Assembly: GCF_008923725.1 (NCBI RefSeq)
Contig: NZ_WBPF01000016.1
Span: forward strand, 712,468 to 776,467
DNA length: 64,000 nucleotides
From: Bacillus sp. CH140a_4T
GTDB lineage: Bacteria; Bacillota; Bacilli; Bacillales; Bacillaceae_G
Direction of reading: 5' to 3'
In this document: in pieces, positions 48,401 through 57,775 of the stretch
Position numbering within the stretch: position 1 is the stretch's first letter
Layout of the letters: each line of letters opens with the position of its first letter
Notes under the pieces: model-generated
What the model was told of the DNA's origin: nothing
The model's database searches: none
What the model saw: only the letters and a program-made list of their open reading frames with translations
Made by a program: the position numbers and the translations under genes

Positions 48401-48421
48401 TTGTTTATAAGTAAACATCAA
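48393..48421 (-). promoter_or_regulatory. Sigma-A promoter of the mphL leader
   Basis: On the minus strand TTGATG (48421-48416) and TATAGT (48398-48393) are exactly 17 bases apart. Confidence 0.8.
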
Positions 48422-48488
48422 CAAAAAATACTAGATGTAATATGTAAAAACGAATTAAATAAAAATTTACATTCGGAAAATAGAAGAA

Positions 48489-48590
48489 ATGATGTTAGCT
48501 TTTATAATTGGAAGTTTTGGAAGAGGATTTGTATTAGTAGCAAATAGTAAGTTTAGCAAGGAAGGTAGAGGTAAGCATGGTTACAATTAA
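48489..48590 (+). CDS. Possible 33-residue membrane peptide overlapping map
   Basis: ATG at 48489 or 48492 opens a frame of about 33 codons (hydrophobic AFIIGSFGRGFVLVANS, then basic) that ends at 48590, 14 bases inside map in another frame. The RBS is weak. It could be a gene remnant, a coupling peptide or chance. Confidence 0.3.
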   Translation: MMLAFIIGSFGRGFVLVANSKFSKEGRGKHGYN

Positions 48591-49323
48591 AACGAAAAAT
48601 GAAATAGATTTAATGCACGAATCTGGGAAGTTACTTGCTTCATGTCATAGGGAAATTGCGAAAATGATGAAACCAGGTATTACGACAAAAGAAATTAATA
48701 CGTTTGTTGAAGCATATTTAGAAAAGCATGGTGCAATATCTCAGCAGAAAGGATATAACGGGTATCCATATGCGATATGTGCATCTATAAACGATGAAAT
48801 GTGTCATGGGTTTCCGGTGGATGTACCTTTAACTGAGGGCGATATTGTAACAATTGACATGGTAGTAAACTTAAATGGTGGTCTTTCAGATTCTGCTTGG
48901 ACGTATGTTGTTGGAAATGTTTCTGGTGAAGCAGAAAGGCTATTAGTAGTAGCTGAAAATGCTTTGTATAAAGGGATTGATCAGGCGGTAATCGGTAATC
49001 ATGTAGGAGACATTGGCTATGCAATTGAAAGTTATGTAGCAAATGAAGGTTTTTCTGTCGCAAGAGACTTTACGGGGCACGGAATTGGTAAAGAGATTCA
49101 TGAAGAACCAGCAATTTTTCATTTTGGGAAGAAAGGGCAAGGGCCTGAGTTGCAAGAAGGAATGGTCATTACAATTGAGCCAATTGTAAATGTAGGTATG
49201 CGATATTCGAAAGTAGATTTAAATGGATGGACTGCAAGAACGATGGACGGGAAATTATCAGCGCAATATGAGCATACAATTGCGATTACAAAAGATGGGC
49301 CAATTGTTTTAACGACGCTTTGA
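48577..49323 (+). CDS. map: Methionine aminopeptidase, second copy (YflG type)
   Basis: Type I enzyme, 248 residues, that removes N-terminal methionine. All five metal ligands are visible: D in VTIDMVV, D in SDSAWTY, H in TGHGIGKEIH, E in ITIEPIV and E in QYEHT. The usual copy lies in the ribosomal protein cluster, so this one is a paralogue like B. subtilis YflG (mapB). AAGGTAGAGG precedes the start. Confidence 0.88.
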   Translation: MVTIKTKNEIDLMHESGKLLASCHREIAKMMKPGITTKEINTFVEAYLEKHGAISQQKGYNGYPYAICASINDEMCHGFPVDVPLTEGDIVTIDMVVNLNGGLSDSAWTYVVGNVSGEAERLLVVAENALYKGIDQAVIGNHVGDIGYAIESYVANEGFSVARDFTGHGIGKEIHEEPAIFHFGKKGQGPELQEGMVITIEPIVNVGMRYSKVDLNGWTARTMDGKLSAQYEHTIAITKDGPIVLTTL

Positions 49324-49345
49324 AATAATATGTAAGAGTTTACAA

Positions 49346-49360
49346 AACTCGAACGAAAAT
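49346..49360 (+). promoter_or_regulatory. Possible PurR box upstream of xpt
   Basis: AACTCGAACGAAAA contains the CGAAC core of PurBoxes about 75 bases before the -10. Only one half is evident, so this is tentative. Confidence 0.3.
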
Positions 49361-49401
49361 GATGTTTTGATAAAATTTGTACGTGTTTTGTTAATAAATA
49401 C

Positions 49402-49430
49402 TTTTCAAAGTATAAAAAGTGCGTTATAAT
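49402..49430 (+). promoter_or_regulatory. Sigma-A promoter of xpt-pbuX
   Basis: TTTTCA (49402-49407) and TATAAT (49425-49430) are 17 bases apart, ending 27 bases before the riboswitch. Confidence 0.7.
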
Positions 49431-49456
49431 CCATCTATAAAATAAATAGTTAGCTA

Positions 49457-49527
49457 CACTCATATAATCGCGGGGATATGGCCTGCAAGTTTCTACCGAA
49501 GTACCGTAAATACTTTGACTATGAGTG
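49457..49527 (+). promoter_or_regulatory. Guanine riboswitch (purine aptamer)
   Basis: CACTCAT...ATGAGTG forms P1; ATATAATCGCGGGGATATGG, GTTTCTACC and CCGTAAA are the conserved loop and junction parts. The base that reads the ligand is C (GACTATG), giving guanine/hypoxanthine specificity. Ligand binding would favour the terminator that follows, turning off xpt-pbuX. Confidence 0.96.
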
Positions 49528-49552
49528 AGGACGAATATATTTGCTTGTTTAG

Positions 49553-50242
<690 letters not shown>

Positions 50243-50245
50243 ACG

Positions 50246-51568
50246 ATGAAGCAACATCCATTTAAAATCGCATCACTTGGTATGCAGCATATGCTTGCAA
50301 TGTATGCTGGTGCAATTATCGTTCCGCTTATTGTGGGCGGCGGACTTGGTTTAAATCAAAAAGAGTTAACATATTTAGTCTCAATTGATTTATTAATGTG
50401 CGGCGTTGCGACAATTTTACAAGCATTATCAAATCGCTTTTTCGGTATTGGACTTCCCGTTGTACTTGGTTGTACATTTACAGCGGTTGGCCCGATGATT
50501 GCAATCGGGAAACAATACGGCGTATCCTCTATTTATGGAGCGATTATTGCTGCGGGGTTATTCGTTGTTATTTTTGCGAAATTATTTGGAAAGCTTGTAA
50601 AGCTGTTTCCACCTGTCGTAACAGGATCTGTCGTTACTGTAATTGGGGTTACACTTGTTCCAGCAGCAATTAATGATATGGCTGGAGGAGTAGGAAGTAA
50701 GGATTTCGGTAGTCTTGAAAATTTAGCATTAGCATTTGGTGTGTTACTATTTATCATCATTATGTATCGTTTCTTTGACGGGTTTATTCGTTCAATCTCT
50801 ATTTTACTAGGTCTATTGTTCGGTACAATCGTTGCAGCATTTATGGGGAAAGTAAGCTTGCAAGCGGTTGGAGAAGCTGATTGGTTCCATGGTATTCAGC
50901 CATTTTACTTCGGTACACCAACATTTGAATTAACACCAATTATTACGATGATTTTAGTTGCTTGCGTAGGGATTGTAGAAGCAACAGGTGTTTACTTCGC
51001 ATTATCTGATATTTGCAATAAAAAGATTGGCGAAAAAGAATTAACAAAAGGGTATCGCGCAGAAGGATTAGCGATGGTGTTAGGTGGTATTTTCAACGCG
51101 TTCCCATATACAACATACTCTCAAAACGTAGGACTTGTTCAACTAACTGGAGTAAGAAATCGCGTTATTATTTATACTTGTGGTGGTATGCTAATCGTTC
51201 TTGGGTTCATTCCTAAAATCGCAGCTATTACTACAATCATTCCAAAATCAGTACTTGGCGGTGCAATGTTAGCAATGTTCGGTATGGTTATGGCGTATGG
51301 TATTAAAATGTTAAGTAGCGTTGATTTTGGTAAACAAGAAAACTTATTAATCGTGGCATGCTCTGTCGGAATCGGACTTGGAGTTACAGTCGTTCCTACA
51401 TTATTCTCACAACTTCCAGAAAGCATTCGTATTTTAACTGATAATGGAATTGTACTTGGAAGTGCGTCAGCAGTCCTTTTAAATATCGTATTTAATATGG
51501 TGCCGCAGCGTAAAGTGAAAGTAAAAGAAGAGCCAGTTCCTATGCAAAGTGCAGTAAGAGAAGCATAA
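50246..51568 (+). CDS. pbuX: Xanthine permease
   Basis: 440 residues, NCS2 family, about 14 membrane segments including the two half helices. The signature is at about residues 325-345; the LGMQHMLAMYAGAIIVPL start is also typical. Takes up xanthine for Xpt, so both genes share one riboswitch. The stop lies close to the bidirectional terminator. Confidence 0.94.
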   Translation: MKQHPFKIASLGMQHMLAMYAGAIIVPLIVGGGLGLNQKELTYLVSIDLLMCGVATILQALSNRFFGIGLPVVLGCTFTAVGPMIAIGKQYGVSSIYGAIIAAGLFVVIFAKLFGKLVKLFPPVVTGSVVTVIGVTLVPAAINDMAGGVGSKDFGSLENLALAFGVLLFIIIMYRFFDGFIRSISILLGLLFGTIVAAFMGKVSLQAVGEADWFHGIQPFYFGTPTFELTPIITMILVACVGIVEATGVYFALSDICNKKIGEKELTKGYRAEGLAMVLGGIFNAFPYTTYSQNVGLVQLTGVRNRVIIYTCGGMLIVLGFIPKIAAITTIIPKSVLGGAMLAMFGMVMAYGIKMLSSVDFGKQENLLIVACSVGIGLGVTVVPTLFSQLPESIRILTDNGIVLGSASAVLLNIVFNMVPQRKVKVKEEPVPMQSAVREA

Positions 51569-51607
51569 AAAAGCAAGGTCTCGTTATGAGACCTTGCTTT
51601 TCTTTTT
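51566..51607. terminator. Bidirectional terminator between pbuX and the DUF418 gene
   Basis: AAAAAAGCAAGGTCTC / GAGACCTTGCTTTT around GTTAT with T-runs. Confidence 0.92.
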
Positions 51608-52747
51608 AAGTGGCATCATTTTCCCATACGTACCAAGACGCCAAATGTATTCAAGTGGCCCGTATTGATAACGTGACAGCCACCAACGGCTAATAAAGAT
51701 TTGCAACGTGTAGAAACCGATGCAGAATAGTGGTCCTACCCATAATGGAGCAAGATAATCATTTTTGAACAATAGACCGAATACTAGTAACGTAACGATT
51801 GTATGCGAGATGTAATTTGTTAACGCCATTCGACCGACGTATTGGAATGGTCGTAATAATGTTTGCCATTTTTCTTTCTGTAATAAACGCATAAGCGTGA
51901 AAATGTAGAAGATGAATAATGTCTTTCCACTAAACATTGTAAAGGCCTGCATATAAATTGGTTCATAAGATGGTTTTGATAAGAAATAACGGACCATGAA
52001 GAACCACATTGGCAATGTTAAAATGAACATAATAATTTGCCATTTTTTAAGCTTTGGATCTAACTCTTTCGTACGGCGGAAAATATCCTTTTTGCCGGCA
52101 TATAAACCAAGTAAAAATAGCCCAACTGTTTCTGGGAGCATGAATGCGTTTAGTCCAATTCCATCAGCATAAAATGCATGGAAACGATTTTGTATTTGTG
52201 ACACCCAGTCTTCAAGTGGCATGATTGGTAAGGATAATCCAAGTTCATCCTTTGGCATGAAGGCAATACCAATACTAGCAATTAGCATAAGAAATTGAAA
52301 AATACTTAATAAAACGATTGCCCATATTAAAATGGTACGAGGCTCTCTCTTATAAAATAAAAATAAGAAAAATCCAGCGATTGCATAAGTATGTAAAATG
52401 TCTCCGTCCCATAAAAGAACGTAATGTAAGAAACCAAATAATAATAAAATAAGTAAGCGACGAACAAATAAAGTTTTTGGTCGATCTGTTTTCGCTTCAG
52501 CACGAGTCATAAAAATGTAAAAGCCTAGGCCGAATAAAAACGAAAAGATAGTATAAAACTTTGTTTGAATAAACATATCGTAAAACAGACGGATATAGCT
52601 ATCTAGCCCCTCATAAATTCCTGAAAGATCACGTGAGTCAATCCCAGCGATAACAGGCCAGTTAACAAGAAAAATACCTAGTACAGCTATTCCTCTAATA
52701 ATATCGATGGAGTGTATCCTCTCGCCTTGTGAAATATTTTGTGTCAT
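51584..52747 (-). CDS. DUF418/YeiB-like membrane protein
   Basis: 387 residues with about ten membrane helices. The N-terminus IHSIDIIRGIAVLGIFLVN is the heparan N-acetyltransferase-like/acyltransferase_3-related motif of the YeiB family, and the C-terminal GPLEYIWR..TY is the DUF418 signature. Function is not known; probably membrane acyl transfer or transport. The ATG at 52747 has AAGGAGG upstream; the open frame to 52891 includes non-coding sequence. Confidence 0.85.
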   Translation of the reverse strand: MTQNISQGERIHSIDIIRGIAVLGIFLVNWPVIAGIDSRDLSGIYEGLDSYIRLFYDMFIQTKFYTIFSFLFGLGFYIFMTRAEAKTDRPKTLFVRRLLILLLFGFLHYVLLWDGDILHTYAIAGFFLFLFYKREPRTILIWAIVLLSIFQFLMLIASIGIAFMPKDELGLSLPIMPLEDWVSQIQNRFHAFYADGIGLNAFMLPETVGLFLLGLYAGKKDIFRRTKELDPKLKKWQIIMFILTLPMWFFMVRYFLSKPSYEPIYMQAFTMFSGKTLFIFYIFTLMRLLQKEKWQTLLRPFQYVGRMALTNYISHTIVTLLVFGLLFKNDYLAPLWVGPLFCIGFYTLQIFISRWWLSRYQYGPLEYIWRLGTYGKMMPLKKKSKVS

Positions 52748-52940
52748 TATTTTCCTCCTTGTTAAGTAATTCCCTTTTATTATACAAAATGTAAAGAGGA
52801 GGGTATATAGGTAATTTCCAATTTTTAAAACTGTTAAGATGTGTATTATGAGATATAATAAGAGTGCACAACAAGTTTTAACCTTCTTCAAAACAGGCAG
52901 TAAAGCTCCTTCTTATAAGGGGCTTTCTTTATGAAAAGTG

Positions 52941-52969
52941 TTGATAATGATTCTCTTTAATGATAAAAT
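52941..52969 (+). promoter_or_regulatory. Sigma-A promoter of the Fur-boxed small gene
   Basis: TTGATA (52941-52946) and TAAAAT (52964-52969) are 17 bases apart. An imperfect Fur box (TGATAATGATTCTCT, 52942-52956) covers the -35. Confidence 0.8.
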
Positions 52970-52980
52970 GTATTCAAAAG

Positions 52981-52995
52981 TGATAATCATTATCA
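52981..52995. promoter_or_regulatory. Perfect Fur box
   Basis: TGATAATCATTATCA equals the 7-1-7 Bacillus Fur consensus (TGATAATnATTATCA) with no mismatch, just after the expected transcription start. Confidence 0.9.
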
Positions 52996-53009
52996 AAAAA
53001 GGTTGGTGC

Positions 53010-53102
53010 ATGAGTATGGTGTATGCATTAGTAGCAGGTACAGTCGCTGTATATGCAGTTATTACAAAGTATGTTTTAAATGGAGTAGGAACAGCAAAAT
53101 GA
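53010..53102 (+). CDS. Fur-regulated 30-residue single-helix membrane peptide
   Basis: ATG 53010, AAAAGG 7 bases upstream. The peptide starts MSMVYALVAGTVAVYAVITK: one hydrophobic helix (residues 3-18), then a short polar tail with two lysines (KYVLNGVGTAK). Between a Fur-boxed promoter and a perfect terminator, it is the only ORF of note, so the gene is well supported though short. Possible role in iron uptake or membrane protein regulation. The transcript (about 180 bases) might also act as a small RNA. Confidence 0.7.
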   Translation: MSMVYALVAGTVAVYAVITKYVLNGVGTAK

Positions 53103-53114
53103 GTGATATGACAT

Positions 53115-53160
53115 AAAATCCCTTTCATTTGTAAAAAGAATGAAAGGGATTTTTTATTTT
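53115..53160 (+). terminator. Terminator of the Fur-boxed small gene
   Basis: AAAATCCCTTTCATT pairs with AATGAAAGGGATTTT (15 bp), followed by T-run. Confidence 0.95.
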
Positions 53161-53192
53161 TAATGAGAATATGCTGAAAATTTAGTATGATA

Positions 53193-53262
53193 GTAAAGTG
53201 AAACTGTAATCAATGCGGGGATGTATATCCCGTTGATTATTAGCTCGCAAATAGCGGGGAGA
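53193..53262 (+). repeat. bcr1-like repeat, short copy
   Basis: Starts AGTAAAGTGAAACTGTAATCA and ends GCAAATAGCGGGG; the middle is only ATGCGGGGATGTATATCCCGTTGAT, a stem-loop. It is the shortest of four copies in the window and precedes dynA. Confidence 0.6.
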
Positions 53263-53296
53263 AGTATATACATCTTGGATAAAGGGGAACAAGGGG

Positions 53297-56200
53297 ATGA
53301 CAAACATAGTACAGACAAACGGTATGAAAAAACTTGTTTGTTTTTATGAAGAGTGGCAAAAACACGGCGATGCAGAGAATAGTGTAAAGTTGTTTGAGGT
53401 GATTCAAAAATATAAACAAGAGCAGCTTATGATAGCGTTTTGTGGTCACTTCTCTGCAGGAAAATCAACGATGATGAATCATCTATATAAAGCGCAGTTA
53501 TTACCAACAAGTCCAATTCCGACAAGCGCTAACGTTGTCAAAATTGAAAAAGGGATGGATCGTGTTGTCGTAACAGTTAAGTCTGGAGAACAGTACGAAT
53601 ATGACGGTGCGTATTCAGCTGAAGAATTAAAACAAATTTGTAAAGACGGTGATGAGGTAATTGGTGTTCACATTTATCGGAATGATGCCCCAATTCCTGA
53701 AGGTGTTATGTTAGTTGATACACCAGGGATTGACTCAACAGATGATGCCCATCAACTTGCGACAGAATCAACGCTGCATCTAGCAGATGTAATTTTTTAT
53801 ATGATGGATTATAATCACGTCCAATCGGAAGTGAATTTACAATTTGTTAAAGAATTGAAACAACGTAATAAAACGGTTTATCTCGTTGTAAATCAAATAG
53901 ATAAACATAAAGAAAATGAATTAACATTTGAGGATTATAAAGATAGTGTAAAACAATCGTTCTCTAACTGGGATATTGAAGTAGATGGAGTTTATTATAC
54001 GTCATTACGAATGATGAACCATCCACATAATGAAATTGGAAGCCTAGAAACATTAATTACATCTATTATGAAAGAAAAAGAGCAGTATGTAAGAGATGGA
54101 ATGGAGCGCGAAACAGAATATTTAATGGGGGAACATTTCTCGTTTATTCTTTCTGAAAATGAAAAAGCTCTTTTGAAATATGAGGAAGAGTTAGCGGCAC
54201 CGCTTTCGATTTCAGAAATAGTTGAAAAGAAAGAAGAGCTAACGGAAACTAAACATCGCGAGGCTAGTAAAGAATCTCATGTGAGAAACGAATTTATAAA
54301 AGGCTTACAAGCCATATTAGATAACGCGTATTTAATGCCATTTGAGATGAGAGAATTGGCAAATGCGTATTTAGAAACGAAATTAACAAAATTTAAGGTC
54401 GGTTTGCTATTTGCGAAAGGAAAGACGGAGCAAGAAAAACAGAGACGTTTAGATGCTTTTTATTCTGCTTTGCAAAAGACTGTTGAAACGCAACTTGATT
54501 TCCATGTGAAAGAATTTATTGTTGCCTTCTTAAAAGAAGAAGGATTATTCACAGAGGAAATTGGAAAAGACATATATGCTTTAGAGATTGCTTTTGGACC
54601 AGACATGTTAGCTGAGGTCATTAAACAAGGTGCAGGTTTCACAGGGGATTACTTACTTCTTTATACAGCAGATGTAGCGAATGAACTGAAGAAACGTTAT
54701 TTTACAAAAGCACAGCAAATTTTTGATAAAAGTGCAGTCGTTTTAAAGCAAAAGGTGAAGGAAGCAGTTGCTCGCATTGAAGAAGAGATTGAAAAATATA
54801 CGATGTTGCAAACGGCAAAAGAAACGAAATTGCAATATAGTAACAATTTGGAGACATATGAAAGTTATTTACAAAATGTTTGGAACGAGCGTGTTGCTAC
54901 ACCTGAAGGATTGCAGATAGAGGAGATATTGCAAAATAAAACACAAATTGTTAGTGAGAAATTCACACTACAAGAGCAGGAAAGCGTAAACGATAACGTA
55001 GCGGCTCATGAAGAAGAGATAAAAGGAACGGCAGCTTTAAATATTCAGCGTATATTAGAGAAAGTGAAGAAAGCTGAAACGATATTAGAGCCATTGCCAG
55101 CGCTGAAACATGTACAGCAAGAGGTAATAGAAAAAAGGCGTCGTGTGGAAACGAAACAATTTACAGTAGCGTTATTCGGAGCGTTTAGTGCTGGGAAATC
55201 ATCATTTGCCAATGCATTGCTTGGTGAGAAGGTACTTCCTGTATCTCCAAATCCGACGACGGCAACGATTAATCAAATTTTGCCGGTTACAGAGGCAAAA
55301 CCACACGGAACAGTAATGGTTCAATTTAAATCAAAGCAAGCTCTATTAGAAGATATGAAAGCTGTTTATAAGCTGTTTCATTATGAGATTACTACGTTAG
55401 ATGAAGCGTTAGCACAAATTGATAAAGTTATGAAATATCCTTCACCAACCGGGAAGCAAAAAACAACATTTAGTTTTTTACGAGCGGTACAAAAAGGGTA
55501 TGATACAGTTTCTGCTCATTTAGGGGAGCAAGTACAAGTTACATTAGAAGAGTTTTCTGATTATGTAGCGAATGAAGAAAAATCATGTTTTGTTGAGTAC
55601 ATGGAGCTTTATTATGATTGTGCTTTAACAAGGCAAGGAGTAGCGCTTGTAGACACTCCTGGAGCGGATTCTATTAACGCCCGTCATACGGATGTTGCGT
55701 TCCAGTATATTAAAAACGCGGATGCTATTTTATTTGTAACGTATTATAATCATGTGTTCTCCCGTGCTGATCGTGAATTTTTAATCCAGCTTGGTCGTGT
55801 AAAGGATACTTTTGCTCTTGATAAAATGTTCTTCTTAATTAATGCGGCCGATTTAGCAGAGTCTGAAGAAGAACTTGAAATGGTAAAAGGGTATATTGCA
55901 GACCAGCTATTACAATACGGTATTAGAAATCCGCGTTTATTTGCGATTTCAAGTTTATGTGCGCTTGAAGAGAAACAAGGAAAGAATATTGAAAGAGAGA
56001 AGTACGGTATATTACAAAACTCTGGGATTGCTAAGTTCGAGGAATCATTTACATCCTTTATGATGAGAGATTTAATGCTCGTATCTGTTCATGCTTTATA
56101 TGGTGCATTGCAAGGAGCGGATCAGCTTTTAGTAAATATGATAAATGGTGCAAAGCAGGGGAATGAGGAGAAAGAGAAGCAAACGAAAAAATATGAAGCA

Positions 56201-56956
56201 GAGCGTGATCAACTACTTCATATTATTTCATCATATAGTGTGCTTGCTGAAGAGCAGGCGATGCAAAATGAAGTGAAAGAATTGCTTTATTACGTGCAAC
56301 AGCGTCTATTCCTACGCTATAACGATGTGTTTACTGAATTTATTAATCCAGCATCGCTTCGAACGGACGGAAATGTGAAAGTGCAGTTGCAACAGTGCGT
56401 TATGGAATTAGTCGCATTTATTCAGCATGATTTATTACAAGAAATGCGTGCGACATCATTACGCCTTGAAAAATGGATAGATGAAGCGATGAAGCGTGCA
56501 AAGAATGACATTGTGGTGAACTGTAAAGTAGAAAATGAATCAATTTCTATGAGTGGAACAGTGGATTATGAATATAAAGATATTACACATAAAGAACCGT
56601 TCCCTTCAGTGGAAATCAAAGATTTCAAAAAAGCATTGGCACATTTTAAAAATGAAAAAAGCTTTTTTGAAAAAAATGATAAAGCTTTCATGCAAGAAGA
56701 GGCTAAAGTTGTATTAGAGCCTTTCGTATCAAACTATGTAGCTGATGAAAAAGATTTATTTGTTCATCATTATAAGCAAGAATGGGATATGAAATGGAAC
56801 TTATTCCAAAAAGTGATGCAGCAAGATGTGATGAATTATTATGAAAGTATATTATTTGCATTGGCTGAAACGATTGATGTATCACTATATGAACAAAGTA
56901 AAGAACAATTGCAAAAGCAGTTAGTGGAGATTGAAAAAGAAATTTATGTGATCTAG
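53297..56956 (+). CDS. dynA: Double dynamin-like GTPase DynA
   Basis: 1219 residues made of two fused dynamin units. Unit 1: P-loop GHFSAGKST (about residue 50), switch DTPGIDST (about 137) and NQID. Unit 2: P-loop GAFSAGKSS (about 627), DTPGADSIN (about 783). Each has a following helical stalk. B. subtilis DynA (YpbR) tethers and fuses membranes and helps membrane repair and phage tolerance. GGGGAACAAGGGG precedes the start. Confidence 0.95.
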   Translation: MTNIVQTNGMKKLVCFYEEWQKHGDAENSVKLFEVIQKYKQEQLMIAFCGHFSAGKSTMMNHLYKAQLLPTSPIPTSANVVKIEKGMDRVVVTVKSGEQYEYDGAYSAEELKQICKDGDEVIGVHIYRNDAPIPEGVMLVDTPGIDSTDDAHQLATESTLHLADVIFYMMDYNHVQSEVNLQFVKELKQRNKTVYLVVNQIDKHKENELTFEDYKDSVKQSFSNWDIEVDGVYYTSLRMMNHPHNEIGSLETLITSIMKEKEQYVRDGMERETEYLMGEHFSFILSENEKALLKYEEELAAPLSISEIVEKKEELTETKHREASKESHVRNEFIKGLQAILDNAYLMPFEMRELANAYLETKLTKFKVGLLFAKGKTEQEKQRRLDAFYSALQKTVETQLDFHVKEFIVAFLKEEGLFTEEIGKDIYALEIAFGPDMLAEVIKQGAGFTGDYLLLYTADVANELKKRYFTKAQQIFDKSAVVLKQKVKEAVARIEEEIEKYTMLQTAKETKLQYSNNLETYESYLQNVWNERVATPEGLQIEEILQNKTQIVSEKFTLQEQESVNDNVAAHEEEIKGTAALNIQRILEKVKKAETILEPLPALKHVQQEVIEKRRRVETKQFTVALFGAFSAGKSSFANALLGEKVLPVSPNPTTATINQILPVTEAKPHGTVMVQFKSKQALLEDMKAVYKLFHYEITTLDEALAQIDKVMKYPSPTGKQKTTFSFLRAVQKGYDTVSAHLGEQVQVTLEEFSDYVANEEKSCFVEYMELYYDCALTRQGVALVDTPGADSINARHTDVAFQYIKNADAILFVTYYNHVFSRADREFLIQLGRVKDTFALDKMFFLINAADLAESEEELEMVKGYIADQLLQYGIRNPRLFAISSLCALEEKQGKNIEREKYGILQNSGIAKFEESFTSFMMRDLMLVSVHALYGALQGADQLLVNMINGAKQGNEEKEKQTKKYEAERDQLLHIISSYSVLAEEQAMQNEVKELLYYVQQRLFLRYNDVFTEFINPASLRTDGNVKVQLQQCVMELVAFIQHDLLQEMRATSLRLEKWIDEAMKRAKNDIVVNCKVENESISMSGTVDYEYKDITHKEPFPSVEIKDFKKALAHFKNEKSFFEKNDKAFMQEEAKVVLEPFVSNYVADEKDLFVHHYKQEWDMKWNLFQKVMQQDVMNYYESILFALAETIDVSLYEQSKEQLQKQLVEIEKEIYVI

Positions 56957-56959
56957 TCG

Positions 56960-57214
56960 TTATGAGAAAAAGATTCGTTCAATTTTCTTTTGCAGTACTG
57001 TATCTAAAGATTTGACAAACCCAGCAAATTCATCGGTAGAAATCATATGAGTAAGAACGAGTCGTCTGCCGTCTGGTGTTTCACCGCATAAGACGAATGA
57101 AGAAAATTCATATGTTTTGTTTTCTACTACTAATTTTGGATAGGAATACGTGTCGCTTTTCTTCTTCTTTCCATCAATAGAGATGACGTTGCACTTTTTC
57201 TCATTGTTGTCCAT
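56960..57214 (-). CDS. Small conserved protein of unknown function
   Basis: 84 residues from ATG 57214, which follows GGAGGG by 7 bases; the frame is open to 57250 but that part lies in the promoter/RBS area. N-terminus MDNNEKKCNVISIDGKKKK is polar; C-terminal half contains GETPDGRRLVLTHMISTDEFAGFVKSLD. I do not recognise a family. Convergent with dynA with no terminator seen. Confidence 0.7.
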   Translation of the reverse strand: MDNNEKKCNVISIDGKKKKSDTYSYPKLVVENKTYEFSSFVLCGETPDGRRLVLTHMISTDEFAGFVKSLDTVLQKKIERIFFS

Positions 57215-57286
57215 GGTGAATCCCTCCTTTCTATTATTTATGGTAGACAAGGAGGGATTAGAACAATAGAAAAGAGGGGAATTTTT

Positions 57287-57754
57287 ATGCCTGTTGTAAT
57301 AGAACCTATTTCGAAAGAAGCTATACCGAAACCTTTATTATTGCTTGCTGATCCAAGTGAGGAGCAAATTGATGCATATGTACAAAGAGGATTAACATAT
57401 GTAGTTAAGCGAGAAGAGAGAGTTGTCGGTGCATATGTTCTTTTGGAAACAAGACCGAAGACGATGGAAATTATGAATATTGCGGTTGTAGAGCACTTGC
57501 AAGGAAAAGGGATTGGAAAGAAGATATTAAGTCATGCTATAGAAACTGCTAAAGGATATGGTATGTCAAAACTTGAAGTTGGTACAGGCAATTCTAGTGT
57601 TTCACAACTTGCTTTATATCAAAAATGTGGATTTCGTATTTTTTCTATTGATTTTGATTACTTTTCAAAGCATTATGAAGAAGAGATTATTGAAAATGGG
57701 ATTGTATGTCGTGATATGATTCGGCTTGCAATGGAATTGAATCAGAACGTATAA
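57287..57754 (+). CDS. GNAT family N-acetyltransferase
   Basis: 155 residues. Acetyl-CoA motif EHLQGKGIGKKILSHAI (about residues 69-85), with GNSSVSQLALYQKCGFRI following, as in many small-molecule acetyltransferases. Substrate unknown. AAGAGGGGA precedes the start. Confidence 0.82.
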   Translation: MPVVIEPISKEAIPKPLLLLADPSEEQIDAYVQRGLTYVVKREERVVGAYVLLETRPKTMEIMNIAVVEHLQGKGIGKKILSHAIETAKGYGMSKLEVGTGNSSVSQLALYQKCGFRIFSIDFDYFSKHYEEEIIENGIVCRDMIRLAMELNQNV

Positions 57755-57775
57755 CTTATTTAGGGGGAAGAGAAG

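Noticed and set aside
52901-52927. Terminator-like hairpin AAAGCTCC/GGGGCTTT on the plus strand
   Set aside because: No plus-strand gene lies upstream (the neighbour is on the minus strand) and the stem is imperfect; may be chance or end an antisense transcript.
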